A stretch of DNA of 55,780 nucleotides from NCBI GenBank assembly GCA_937902735.1, contig CALELS010000026.1, positions 1 to 55,780 of the forward strand. Direction: 5' to 3'. The translations under genes and the position numbers were made by a program. Shown here piece after piece: positions 1-7,467 of the stretch. Positions within the stretch are counted from its first letter, which is position 1. Every line of letters begins with the position of its first letter. Source of the stretch: an uncultured Caryophanales bacterium (GTDB lineage Bacteria; Bacillota_I; Bacilli_A; RFN20; CAG-826). The notes under the pieces are model-generated. The model was not told where the DNA came from and searched no databases. It worked only from the letters and a program-made list of their open reading frames with translations.

Positions 1-78
1 AATTGACAAAATGTCAAATTACAGGAAATGTTGCGTTAACTTTGTCACTTAACAATAGTAATTTACTATTAAAAGTTG

Positions 79-106
79 TTGCATACTTATACGCGTGTGA
101 TATACT
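79..106 (+). promoter_or_regulatory. Promoter of the infC operon, extended -10
   Basis: A TATACT hexamer at 101-106 is preceded by TG at 98-99, one base away, which makes an extended -10. A TTGCAT -35-like hexamer at 79-84 lies 16 bp upstream. Transcription would start near 113 and give a leader of about 130 nt before infC. This is pattern-based only. Confidence 0.55.
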
Positions 107-112
107 TATCTC

Positions 113-245
113 GCATAACGTAGAAAGAAGAGCGCCCAAGCTTCTCACCAGATCGATTAATCGATTGGTCAATTGCTATGTAACTATGTTACTTTTAACG
201 GGCGTGCTTCACGTCCGTTTTAATTTAAAAGGAAGGTGATTATTT
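113..245 (+). promoter_or_regulatory. infC-rpmI-rplT leader with attenuator (L20-leader type)
   Basis: The leader between the promoter and infC ends in a strong intrinsic terminator (198-226). An upstream CGCCC at 133-137 could pair with GGGCG at 200-204 of the terminator stem and act as an antiterminator. In Bacillus this operon is controlled by L20 binding its leader and causing premature termination. The architecture here fits that model. I have not shown that it matches the L20 leader covariance model. Confidence 0.55.
198..226 (+). terminator. Attenuator terminator upstream of infC
   Basis: The 9-bp stem pairs ACGGGCGTG (198-206) with CACGTCCGT (210-218), including one G-U pair. The loop is three bases, and TTTT AA TTT follows. 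It lies upstream of the first gene of its own operon, so it is an attenuator and not an end-of-operon terminator. Confidence 0.75.
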
Positions 246-809
246 ATCAATAACTATCCAATGAATAATGGACCACGTCGTCCACAAAATCAAAACACCG
301 ATCTTGTCAATGAAAGAGTTCGTTTCCCAGAAGTACTTCTTATTGGTGCTAATGGAGAACAATTAGGCAAAATGTCATCACGCGATGCATTTCATATCGC
401 AGTTGAACAAGAATTAGATCTTCTTTGTGTCGCTCCAAATGCTAATCCACCGGTTTGTAAATTAATTAATTACAATAAATACCGTTTCGAACAACAAAAG
501 AAAGCAAGAGAATCTAAAAAGAAACAAAGAATTATCGAAGTTAAAGAAGTTCAATTAACACCACAAATTGGCGGTCATGACCTTGAAACAAAGATTAAAG
601 CCGCAAGACGTTTCCTTGAAGAAGGAAATAAGGTAAAAGTAGGAGTGCGTTTCCGTGGACGTCAAATGACTCATATTGAAGTCGGTGAGGAAGTTATGAA
701 TAAATTCATCTCATCTTTAGAGGACGTAAGTAAAGTCGAAAAAACCCCGGCAATGGATGGAAGATGGCTAAATGCTGTCCTTGCCTCGACTGTCGTTAGT
801 AAGAAATAG
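246..809 (+). CDS. infC: Translation initiation factor IF-3, probable ATC start
   Basis: IF-3 binds the 30S subunit, prevents premature 50S joining and checks the start codon. The protein has the IF3 N domain (NERVRFPEVLLIGANGEQLG, then LLCVAPNANPPVCKLINY) and the C domain (KEVQLTPQIGGHDLETKIK through GRWLNAVLA). Length is about 187 aa, normal for the family. The first in-frame ATG is at 261, but the only Shine-Dalgarno (AAGGAAGG, 229-236) is about 24 nt away from it. The in-frame ATC at 246 sits 9 nt after the SD, and an in-frame TGA lies at 237-239. I therefore place the start at ATC, in line with the non-AUG infC starts of other bacteria that allow autoregulation. rpmI and rplT follow at 12 and 13 nt spacing. 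Confidence 0.9.
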   Translation: MNNYPMNNGPRRPQNQNTDLVNERVRFPEVLLIGANGEQLGKMSSRDAFHIAVEQELDLLCVAPNANPPVCKLINYNKYRFEQQKKARESKKKQRIIEVKEVQLTPQIGGHDLETKIKAARRFLEEGNKVKVGVRFRGRQMTHIEVGEEVMNKFISSLEDVSKVEKTPAMDGRWLNAVLASTVVSKK

Positions 810-821
810 GAGGAAGTTAAC

Positions 822-1016
822 ATGCCAAAAATGAAAACAAAAAAGGCTTTAGCAAAACGTGTTAGAGTCACTGGTAGTGGCAAATTCAAAAGACATAGTG
901 CCTATACCTCTCACCTTGCTCCACGCAAGACAACAAAACAAAAAAGACATTTAAGAAAAGCATCACTTGTTTCTAATAGTGATTTCAAGAGAGAAAAGAC
1001 TCTCATTCAACAATAA
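822..1016 (+). CDS. rpmI: 50S ribosomal protein L35
   Basis: This is a 64-aa, strongly basic protein opening MPKMKTKKALAKRVRVTGSG and carrying the KFKRHSAYTSH segment typical of L35. An AGGAGG Shine-Dalgarno lies a few bases upstream. It sits between infC and rplT in the standard infC-rpmI-rplT order and should be translated from the same mRNA and share the leader attenuation. Nothing is unusual in length or composition. Confidence 0.97.
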   Translation: MPKMKTKKALAKRVRVTGSGKFKRHSAYTSHLAPRKTTKQKRHLRKASLVSNSDFKREKTLIQQ

Positions 1017-1029
1017 GGAGGAAAGATAA

Positions 1030-1386
1030 ATGGCTAGAGTTAAAAATAGTGTAGCTACTAGAGCTAGACGTAAAAAAATTCTTAAAAGAGCTAAAGGCTA
1101 TTTCGGTAGCAAACATCTCCTCTTTAAGACCGCTAAAGAACAAGTCTTACGTTCATTAAGATATTCTTATATCGATCGTAAAAAACTTAAATCAGATTAT
1201 CGTAAATTATGGATCAAGCGTATCAATGCTGCTTGTAGATTAAACGATATCAGCTATTCAAGATTCATTAATGGATTAAACATTGCTGGTGTTAAAGTTA
1301 ATCGTAAGATGCTTGCTGAAATCGCAATCAATGATCCAAAAGCATTCGAAGAACTTGTTAAAGTTGCTAAGAAAGCTGTTAAATAA
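1030..1386 (+). CDS. rplT: 50S ribosomal protein L20
   Basis: L20 is needed for early 50S assembly and is the usual autogenous repressor of this operon. The 118-aa protein has the typical start (MARVKNSVATRARRKKILKR), the AKGYFGSKHLLFKTAKEQV stretch, and a C-terminal globular part with LNDISYSRFINGL and NRKMLAEIA. An AGGAGG Shine-Dalgarno precedes the ATG. It is the last gene of the operon, and a strong terminator follows within 20 nt. As presumed repressor it would act on the leader at 113-245. Confidence 0.97.
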   Translation: MARVKNSVATRARRKKILKRAKGYFGSKHLLFKTAKEQVLRSLRYSYIDRKKLKSDYRKLWIKRINAACRLNDISYSRFINGLNIAGVKVNRKMLAEIAINDPKAFEELVKVAKKAVK

Positions 1387-1402
1387 TCTTAACAATTCAA
1401 AT

Positions 1403-1433
1403 AAAAACGCCATTGCGGCGTTTTTATTTTTTT
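1403..1433 (+). terminator. Intrinsic terminator after rplT
   Basis: The stem pairs AAAAACGCC (1403-1411) with GGCGTTTTT (1417-1425) around a 5-nt loop, followed by ATTTTTTT. It closes the infC operon. Confidence 0.9.
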
Positions 1434-1443
1434 AATCATTATC

Positions 1444-1932
1444 TTAAGCGGTTTTCATCCAGATTTTTGCTGTTTCAGATGCAAATAAACCACCATCACT
1501 TACAGATAAATAATCATTTTCGGTGTGTGTGCTTGGTATTTCAAAGACTACATTAGCAGTTTTTTTAAGACCAGCACCTACCGAGATATTTAGACAGAAA
1601 CCGCTGTCTGCATGTGATCCGGCAATACTTACCTCATATTTATTATTACCAACATAATATTTCATTTGACTATCGAATATAGTTTCTTCTTCCGATCCAT
1701 TATTTGTAAAAGTAATATTTAGAATAACAAAATTGGCATCGGTATCTTTTCCATAAGATGAACCAATATGTTTCGTATCAGAAACATTGTTAACAACAAA
1801 AGTTATATTACCGACTTCTGCTGATTGAGTTAAATAATATTCTTTTACCTCTTTATCTGTATCAAATAAAAAAGAACAACCAGATAAAAGAGTAGAAAAT
1901 AATGGTACAAGTATTAAAAATTTAGTTTTCAT
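1444..1932 (-). CDS. Lipoprotein with DUF4352-like immunoglobulin-type domain
   Basis: The N-terminus is a lipoprotein signal: basic MKTK, a hydrophobic stretch, then a lipobox LLSGC, so the mature protein is probably tethered outside the membrane. The rest looks like the DUF4352 family, with a beta-rich pattern (NFVILNITFTNNGSEEETI, then NKYEVSIAG and TANVVFEIP). Function is unknown. I chose the ATG at 1932, 162 aa: GAGGAG lies about 6 nt upstream of it, while the earlier in-frame ATG directly abuts the SD and adds residues unlike a signal peptide. It is a single gene convergent with rplT. Confidence 0.75.
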   Translation of the reverse strand: MKTKFLILVPLFSTLLSGCSFLFDTDKEVKEYYLTQSAEVGNITFVVNNVSDTKHIGSSYGKDTDANFVILNITFTNNGSEEETIFDSQMKYYVGNNKYEVSIAGSHADSGFCLNISVGAGLKKTANVVFEIPSTHTENDYLSVSDGGLFASETAKIWMKTA

Positions 1933-2014
1933 ATACATCTCCTCGATTTGTATTTTATATAAAAAAAAAAATGCAAGCACTCTCCCATCAAAAGTGCCAA
2001 ATCAAAACACAACA

Positions 2015-2034
2015 TTGAATTGATAACAATTCAA
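2015..2034. repeat. Perfect inverted repeat downstream of the RelB-like gene
   Basis: TTGAATTG (2015-2022) and CAATTCAA (2027-2034) form an 8-bp stem with a 4-nt loop, directly after the RelB-like stop codon. The following minus-strand bases are only moderately T-rich, so it is either a weak terminator or a protein-binding palindrome. Confidence 0.4.
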
Positions 2035-2042
2035 ATTACTCA

Positions 2043-2309
2043 CTATTTAATGTTTAAATCAATTGATAACTCTTTCGAATTCTTGTATTTCTTTACTTTT
2101 CTTTTTCCAGAGGAAATATCTTCAACTTCTTTAAAAGCCTTTAGTGTACTCTTATTTGGTATTTCTAAAGCAAAAGGAATCCCATTTGTTCTTACAACAG
2201 CTTTTAAAAACATTGTTAATGCTGCTGTTGTTGATAATCCAAGTTCATCAAAAATAATTTCTGATTTTTTCTTTAAATCATCGTCTAATCTTATATTTAT
2301 AGTCGCCAT
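2043..2309 (-). CDS. RelB/DinJ-family antitoxin, no toxin partner visible
   Basis: The 88-aa protein begins MATINIRLDDDLKKKSEIIF and continues LGLSTTAALTMFLKAVVRTNGIPF, the ribbon-helix-helix signature of RelB/DinJ antitoxins. Such proteins bind their own operator and neutralise a RelE/YafQ RNase. The C-terminal part that would wrap the toxin is lysine-rich (GKRKVKKYKN). I chose the ATG at 2309 because GGAGA lies 5-6 nt upstream. The toxin gene normally follows directly, but only about 110 nt separate this gene from the next, and no toxin-sized frame is present on either side. It may be orphaned, may act in trans, or may have become a plain repressor. Confidence 0.8.
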   Translation of the reverse strand: MATINIRLDDDLKKKSEIIFDELGLSTTAALTMFLKAVVRTNGIPFALEIPNKSTLKAFKEVEDISSGKRKVKKYKNSKELSIDLNIK

Positions 2310-2325
2310 AAAGTTCTCCAATATC

Positions 2326-2354
2326 AATATAAATTGAAAACATATAATTGTAAA
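2326..2354 (-). promoter_or_regulatory. Promoter of the RelB-like gene
   Basis: Read on the minus strand, TTTACA (2354-2349) and TATATT (2331-2326) are separated by 17 bp. The -10 lies about 17 nt upstream of the ATG, leaving room for the GGAGA ribosome site. Confidence 0.5.
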
Positions 2355-2380
2355 GCATTTTGCATTACAAAAATTTATAA

Positions 2381-2404
2381 AAGAAAAGATGGTGTAACCC
2401 ATCT
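2381..2404 (-). terminator. Intrinsic terminator after thiI
   Basis: On the minus strand AGATGG pairs with CCATCT across a 6-nt loop and is followed by TTTCTTTT. It ends the ezrA-nifZ-thiI transcript. Confidence 0.65.
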
Positions 2405-2414
2405 ATTCAGTTAT

Positions 2415-3593
2415 TTAGAATTCTTCTTTATCTTCTTTTTTAATATATAAGACTTCAATGTTTTCAAGAGCTTCTTCAATCATTGATTCATAATCAAATC
2501 TTGATTCAAATTCCATGCATCTTTTTAAGGATGGTTTAGTCTTAGGATTTTTAGGATCAAAGATTGTACAACAATCTTCATATGGCCTAATAGATATTTC
2601 ATAACAGTTTAATCTACGAGATATTTTGATAATCTCTTCTTTATCATATGTTAAAAGAGGACGGAGAACTGGAACATTTGTTACTTCATTAATTACATTA
2701 ATAGATTCAAGAGTTTGAGATGCTACTTGACCAACAGATTCTCCATTAGATATCGCCATAGCGTTTCTTTTATTCATTAATTTAGAAGCAATGCGATACA
2801 TCATTCTTCTCATAATTGTAATCGCATATGATTCATCACTAACTTCATAGATTTTTTCTTGAATCTTAGTAAAAGGAATAATGTTTAATCTAATTGATGA
2901 TTGATATCTGTTTAATTCTTTTAATAAATCTTTTAGTTTTTCAATAACACCTATATTTGTGTATGGGGGGGCTGCAAAATGAATACATTCAATTGTGAGG
3001 CCTCTTTTCATTAGAAGATATGCAGCAACAGGAGAATCAATTCCTCCTGATAACATGTGCATTACTTTTCCACCTACTCCAAGAGGATATCCTCCTGCTC
3101 CTTTAATAGTTTTAGTAAAGATATATGTTGCTTCATCTCTTACTTCTATCGAGACTAAAACATCAGGATTATGAACATCTACTTTATAGGATGTGTTTTT
3201 AAGAATTTCGGTAGCAACTATTCTATTAATATCATCAGAGATGATAGGGAAAGCTTTATTTGCTCTTTTGGCTTTAACTTTGAATGTCTTTTTATTCTCT
3301 TCTTTCGCCATTAATAGAGCGTACTTCTTAATTTGTTCGATATCTGGATTTGCCCTCTTAACTAAAGATAATGAATGGATACCACTTATATCGCTTAAAA
3401 CATTAATGAGTTCATCGACATTTTCATCATTAATTTTGATATAGATATGATCATAACGAACAATGTGTTCGATGTGTTTATAGTCGCTTAAAGAATTACG
3501 AATATTCTTTGCTAAAACACGAATAAAGTCTTTCTTGTTTTTACCTTTGGTAGAAAGTTCACCAAAGCGCACCATTATGTAATCGTATGTCAT
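2415..3593 (-). CDS. thiI: tRNA 4-thiouridine synthetase ThiI (sulfurtransferase)
   Basis: ThiI adenylates U8 of tRNA and receives sulfur from a cysteine desulfurase to make s4U; in some species it also serves thiamine synthesis. The 392-aa protein has the N-terminal ferredoxin-like part (MVRFGELSTKGKN), a THUMP region (about 60-165), and the PP-loop motif SGGIDSPVAAYLLMKRG near residue 185. It ends after the ATPase domain, so there is no C-terminal rhodanese domain, as in Bacillus-type ThiI. It overlaps the cysteine desulfurase gene by 4 bp (ATGA), which implies translational coupling with its sulfur donor. Confidence 0.95.
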   Translation of the reverse strand: MTYDYIMVRFGELSTKGKNKKDFIRVLAKNIRNSLSDYKHIEHIVRYDHIYIKINDENVDELINVLSDISGIHSLSLVKRANPDIEQIKKYALLMAKEENKKTFKVKAKRANKAFPIISDDINRIVATEILKNTSYKVDVHNPDVLVSIEVRDEATYIFTKTIKGAGGYPLGVGGKVMHMLSGGIDSPVAAYLLMKRGLTIECIHFAAPPYTNIGVIEKLKDLLKELNRYQSSIRLNIIPFTKIQEKIYEVSDESYAITIMRRMMYRIASKLMNKRNAMAISNGESVGQVASQTLESINVINEVTNVPVLRPLLTYDKEEIIKISRRLNCYEISIRPYEDCCTIFDPKNPKTKPSLKRCMEFESRFDYESMIEEALENIEVLYIKKEDKEEF

Positions 3594-4729
3594 TTAATAT
3601 TCTCCAAAATATTCTTTAATTCTTTAATGAAGATTTTACATTCTTCTAATGTGTTAGATTCATCTAACGAAATACGGATTGTATTTTTAGCGCGTATTTC
3701 ATCATGATATTGAGCAAAAACAACATAGGAACTTGCTTCTTTTTTAGAATTACATGCGCTTGTTGAGGAAACATATATTCCTAGATTTGATAAAGCTTCT
3801 ACTACCACTGCTGCTTTTTTATTTATCGAGAAATTTAATATGTATTTAGATGCGTCTAGAGGAGAATTAATCTTAATTCCATCTATATGAGTTAATTCTT
3901 CTCTTAAATATTTATTTAAAGATGAAATATTGTCGTGGTTTTTCTTATTTGCTTCTAAAGAAATATCAAGAGCTTTATATAGACTTAGACAATTTGGAGT
4001 GGACATAGTGCCACTTCTTAAATTGTTTTCTTGCCCACCACCATTGATCAATGGATCAAAGGAAATATTCTTACGGAACAATAATGCTCCAGAATTTTTT
4101 AATCCATGAATTTTATGAGCCGATATAACAAATGCATCTATAGCATTATAATCAACATTTTCTTTAGCAATTATTTGAGTGGTATCAGAAACAAAAATAC
4201 ATTTTGGATATTGTTTAACAATATCTTTAATAGCTTTTATATCGTTAATCGACCCTATCTCATTATTGAGAGCCATTATTGAAACAATAATTGTTTTATC
4301 ATTGATAGCTGCTTTTAGATCATCAAGATTAATCTTTCCATCTTTATCAACATCTAAAATTGTTACTTTAAATCCATGTTTTTCTTTTAAATAAGAAATG
4401 GTGTTTAAAACAGATGGATGTTCAATGCTTGAGGTAATAATATGATTGCCTCGATTAGAATACTTTAAGGCATAGCCTTTTAAGACTAGATTTAAAGATT
4501 CGCTTGCGCCAGAGGTAAAAACCAAATTGTAATCTTTAAGATTTAAATCTTTTAAGATCAAATCTCTAGCTTTATTTATCTTAGCAAGACCTTCAATTCC
4601 TAAATGATGTGCACTTGATGGGTTAGCGAAATATTCTAAGCTTGCCTTATTATATAAAGCGACAACTTCCTCATATGGTTTAGTTGTCGCTGCATTATCG
4701 AAATAAATATTATATTTATAATCTTTCAT
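3590..4729 (-). CDS. nifZ: Cysteine desulfurase (NifZ/IscS type), sulfur donor for ThiI
   Basis: This PLP enzyme removes sulfur from cysteine as a protein persulfide. Visible motifs are IYFDNAATTKPYEEV at the start, TSGASESLN near residue 73, the PLP lysine in SAHKIHGLKNSGALLF, and the catalytic cysteine in STSACNS. Length is 379 aa. In Bacillus the ThiI-adjacent desulfurase (NifZ) is dedicated to tRNA thiolation, and the same neighbourhood (ezrA upstream, thiI downstream) is present here. It overlaps ezrA by 14 bp and thiI by 4 bp. No IscU or SufU scaffold is nearby, which supports a thiolation role. Confidence 0.93.
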   Translation of the reverse strand: MKDYKYNIYFDNAATTKPYEEVVALYNKASLEYFANPSSAHHLGIEGLAKINKARDLILKDLNLKDYNLVFTSGASESLNLVLKGYALKYSNRGNHIITSSIEHPSVLNTISYLKEKHGFKVTILDVDKDGKINLDDLKAAINDKTIIVSIMALNNEIGSINDIKAIKDIVKQYPKCIFVSDTTQIIAKENVDYNAIDAFVISAHKIHGLKNSGALLFRKNISFDPLINGGGQENNLRSGTMSTPNCLSLYKALDISLEANKKNHDNISSLNKYLREELTHIDGIKINSPLDASKYILNFSINKKAAVVVEALSNLGIYVSSTSACNSKKEASSYVVFAQYHDEIRAKNTIRISLDESNTLEECKIFIKELKNILENIK

Positions 4730-6479
4730 TTGGAGACATGTGGGCTTGTATTTTTCTTAAAGCATCACCACTTAAATGATATGATTGCTCAAATTGACCA
4801 TTTAAATAAAGAATATCGGCTTGTTCGAGAATTTGAGCAATATCAGCAAAATCATTTCTTCCGCGATTTGCATATAAAATTGCATTTTTAGCCAAATTCA
4901 TCATTTTGAATTCTTGACTAATTTTGCCATTTTCACTATATAACATTTCGGAGATTTCACTAAGTTCTTGAGCTAAAACATTAATTTCTTCAACATTGAT
5001 TGGTTTAGCAAAAAGACGATTTTTAATTTCATCAAATAATTCATATGTACGATTAATCTTGTCAACATATTTATTTGAAATATTTTCAATATTAATTTCT
5101 CTTAAAATCTTCTCAGCATCTTTAACTTCTTTATAAACATCATGAATTAGGTTATATGCAGATTGAGAATCATCTTTTAAAGATAATAAATATTTATGGA
5201 ATGTATCTAAATCATTTCTCACTAAATCTGTAGCATTCTTGAGTTCGTTCATTTTTCCAACAAGGAATGAATATGGAGATTTATTAACTGAGTGTACTGC
5301 AATATTTAAACTTCTCTTAAGAGCGCCCAATGAGTCGACATCTTGGTGAATTTTTTCTAATTTTTCTTTATGTTCATCGTTTATTACATAAACAGTTTCA
5401 AGTTCTGGAACATTATTTGCGAGTTTAACATAACGTCTTTCAACAATTGTAACTTCATGATAGATAGCGTCATTATTTTGTTCGAATTCCACTCTTGATG
5501 CTTTTTCATCTTCAAATTTAGATTCAATATCATCAATCTTTTTAATCATCTTATTTAGTGATTCTTCTACGCCACGGAGATTGAATTGTTTAATACGGGA
5601 AACATATACTCTTAATTCTGTTTCCATATTTTTAATTTCATATGGGACATTAAGTTCTCCAAGAGGATATCTTTCTTCATTCATTAATTCATATGCGTTT
5701 GTAAGATGGGCAATCTTTTCAGGAACAAGATTGTTAACCATAACACATAATTTAGGAAGTTTAGTTAATGCTTGGCTAGTTTGTTTTAAAAGAGGAGAAA
5801 TCTCATTTAATACAACATTAGCATCTTCGTATTGAGCACATTCAATATAAGAATCAAAAGAATTAAATAATTCTTCAACTCGATTGAAAATTAATTCAAT
5901 AGAATTACGAACTAAATCAAGTTCGGATTCTTTAGAATAGAAATCTTGTTTAATTCTTCTTAAATCTTCTTTTAATGTTAGAGCATTTTGTCTAGCGTCT
6001 TCTTCCGGTTTAATTACTGCGACTAAATCACTTGAAAGAGTGTTTACATCTTTCTCGTAAGAGGCAAGAATGATTTTTGCTTCTGCAATAGCTTCTTTAA
6101 GTTGAGAATATTTCTTTTCTTCCACTAATTCTTTAAGTTGAATGATTGTGGTTTGGGTATGTGAATCCTTTTTATCACGAATATCTTTGAATTTCTTTAG
6201 ATATCTTGTGTGAGTATCAACATATAAAAGATTACTTCTAGAGATAACTTCAATTCTTCTAATATTTTGAGCAACTTGTCCAATTAAAAATGAATGAAGG
6301 TAATTAAATCTACGATCAAGTTCGCGGATTTCTTTTTTCATTTTACTTCTTACAATTACAAATTTATAAAAAAGAAAACCACCTACTATTAGAGTAACAA
6401 GTAAAACAACCCCAATTATGATGAAAATCCAATATGGGAAATTGTTTGTTGTTTGAGGTGCTTCATCTAGTAATCTCAT
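4716..6479 (-). CDS. ezrA: Septation ring formation regulator EzrA
   Basis: EzrA is a membrane-anchored negative regulator of FtsZ ring placement in Firmicutes. The 587-aa protein has one N-terminal transmembrane helix (about residues 19-40, WIFIIIGVVLLVTLIVGGFL) followed by a long, nearly all-helical cytoplasmic part of spectrin-like coiled-coil segments. This matches EzrA in length and plan, and ezrA-nifZ-thiI is the Bacillus order. The ATG at 6479 has no Shine-Dalgarno; TATTAT with an upstream TG (extended -10) lies 9 nt before it, so the mRNA may be almost leaderless. Confidence 0.88.
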   Translation of the reverse strand: MRLLDEAPQTTNNFPYWIFIIIGVVLLVTLIVGGFLFYKFVIVRSKMKKEIRELDRRFNYLHSFLIGQVAQNIRRIEVISRSNLLYVDTHTRYLKKFKDIRDKKDSHTQTTIIQLKELVEEKKYSQLKEAIAEAKIILASYEKDVNTLSSDLVAVIKPEEDARQNALTLKEDLRRIKQDFYSKESELDLVRNSIELIFNRVEELFNSFDSYIECAQYEDANVVLNEISPLLKQTSQALTKLPKLCVMVNNLVPEKIAHLTNAYELMNEERYPLGELNVPYEIKNMETELRVYVSRIKQFNLRGVEESLNKMIKKIDDIESKFEDEKASRVEFEQNNDAIYHEVTIVERRYVKLANNVPELETVYVINDEHKEKLEKIHQDVDSLGALKRSLNIAVHSVNKSPYSFLVGKMNELKNATDLVRNDLDTFHKYLLSLKDDSQSAYNLIHDVYKEVKDAEKILREINIENISNKYVDKINRTYELFDEIKNRLFAKPINVEEINVLAQELSEISEMLYSENGKISQEFKMMNLAKNAILYANRGRNDFADIAQILEQADILYLNGQFEQSYHLSGDALRKIQAHMSPNERL

Positions 6480-6488
6480 AGCACAAAA

Positions 6489-6497
6489 ATAATATCA
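6489..6497 (-). promoter_or_regulatory. Extended -10 of ezrA, 9 nt from the ATG
   Basis: On the minus strand TGATATTAT gives an extended -10 ending 9 nt before the ezrA ATG. No SD-like sequence lies between them. No clear -35 is seen. Confidence 0.4.
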
Positions 6498-6612
6498 CAA
6501 CAAAGAAATTTTGTATAACAAAAAATGATAAATTTTAGTGATGATTTTATTCAAAAAACATATAGGAAGTTAACTCTTTTTCTTCTAATATAAAATATTA
6601 GAATGTTTTGTG

Positions 6613-6641
6613 TTGACACTTTAAGATAGAGTCTATATTAT
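6613..6641 (+). promoter_or_regulatory. Promoter of rpsD
   Basis: A perfect TTGACA (6613-6618) and TATTAT (6636-6641) are separated by 17 bp. This is the best consensus promoter in the window. Transcription would start near 6648. Confidence 0.75.
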
Positions 6642-6647
6642 ATCTCT

Positions 6648-6800
6648 TGCATTTATGCAGCATATAAATACTGCTCGCCTGATGTTTAGAACAACTGTGA
6701 GATAGTAGCCGAAGCTCAAAGGTGAAATCTAATCTAATACATCCGGAGTTGGAATTTATACCTCTTGCTTAATGCCTTAAGTGAAAGGAGAACGAAAGAA
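6648..6800 (+). promoter_or_regulatory. Long rpsD leader, possible S4-binding autoregulatory RNA
   Basis: About 150 nt lie between the predicted start of transcription and the rpsD ATG, and this stretch is richer in GC than most intergenic DNA here. In Bacillus, S4 represses its own gene by binding a leader RNA, so a similar role is plausible. I could not fold it reliably and saw no known riboswitch core or T-box sequence. The rest of the 6480-6800 gap holds only the two divergent promoters. Confidence 0.4.
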
Positions 6801-7403
6801 ATGAGATATTTAGGTCCTGATTACAAACGTTCACGCCGTCTTGGTTTTTCTACTCTTGAAACTGGTAAAGAAACTCAAAAAAGAGCCTATGGTCCAGGTC
6901 AACACGGAAATTCCCGTAAGAAAAAACCATCTGAATACGGCAAACAATTGATCGAAAAACAAAAACTCATGCAAATGTATGGGGTTAATGAAAGACAATT
7001 CAGACGTTTGTTCAATATCGCTCTTAAATCTAACGAAGTTACAGGTATTGCCTTCTTCAGAATTCTCGAATCCCGTCTAGATAACTTAGTTTATCGCATG
7101 GGTTTTGCAAGAACTCGTCGTGCTGCCCGTCAACTCGTCAACCATGGTCATATTACTGTCAATGGTGAAAGAGTCGATATCCCATCCTATCTTTGTAAAG
7201 TAGGCGACAAGATCGCTATCAAAGAAGGACACGAACTTAAAGTAGTTAAAGAAGCTCTTGATAGCAAACCAGCATCAGTTGGTTATGTCAAAGTTAATGT
7301 TGAAAAACTCGTTGGTGAATTCCTCCGCGTTCCAGAACGTAAAGAATTACCACAAGATATCAACGAAGCTCAAGTTATCGAATACTACAACCGTTTACTC
7401 TAA
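6801..7403 (+). CDS. rpsD: 30S ribosomal protein S4
   Basis: S4 is a primary 16S rRNA-binding protein, and in Bacillus it represses its own synthesis. The 200-aa protein starts MRYLGPDYKRSRRLGFS, lacks the zinc cysteines of the C+ form, and carries the S4 RNA-binding domain (LDNLVYRMGFARTRRAARQLVNHGHITVNG, about 90-120). An in-frame TTG at 6765 exists, but AAAGGAG at 6784-6790 places the start at the ATG at 6801 with 10 nt spacing. Codon choice is richer in C-ending codons than neighbouring genes, typical of highly expressed genes. It is monocistronic, as in Bacillus. Confidence 0.97.
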   Translation: MRYLGPDYKRSRRLGFSTLETGKETQKRAYGPGQHGNSRKKKPSEYGKQLIEKQKLMQMYGVNERQFRRLFNIALKSNEVTGIAFFRILESRLDNLVYRMGFARTRRAARQLVNHGHITVNGERVDIPSYLCKVGDKIAIKEGHELKVVKEALDSKPASVGYVKVNVEKLVGEFLRVPERKELPQDINEAQVIEYYNRLL

Positions 7404-7421
7404 TCAGTGTAAATGCAAAAC

Positions 7422-7452
7422 AAAAGCTGCGATAATATCGCAGCTTTTTTCG
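7422..7452 (+). terminator. Bidirectional terminator between rpsD and the convergent lipoprotein
   Basis: The 12-bp stem pairs AAAAGCTGCGAT (7422-7433) with ATCGCAGCTTTT (7437-7448) around an AAT loop, and a T run follows. On the minus strand TTTTGTTTTG follows the same stem, so it can stop both convergent transcripts. Confidence 0.9.
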
Positions 7453-7467
7453 TACCTTTTAGAGTAA

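Noticed and set aside
1..20. TTGACA-AAA-TGTCAA palindrome at the left edge
   Set aside because: It is a perfect 6-bp inverted repeat, but with no upstream context and low complexity I cannot assign it a role.
3..239. A 78-codon open frame at the left edge
   Set aside because: It covers the infC promoter, leader and attenuator hairpin, has no ribosome site, and its product resembles no protein.
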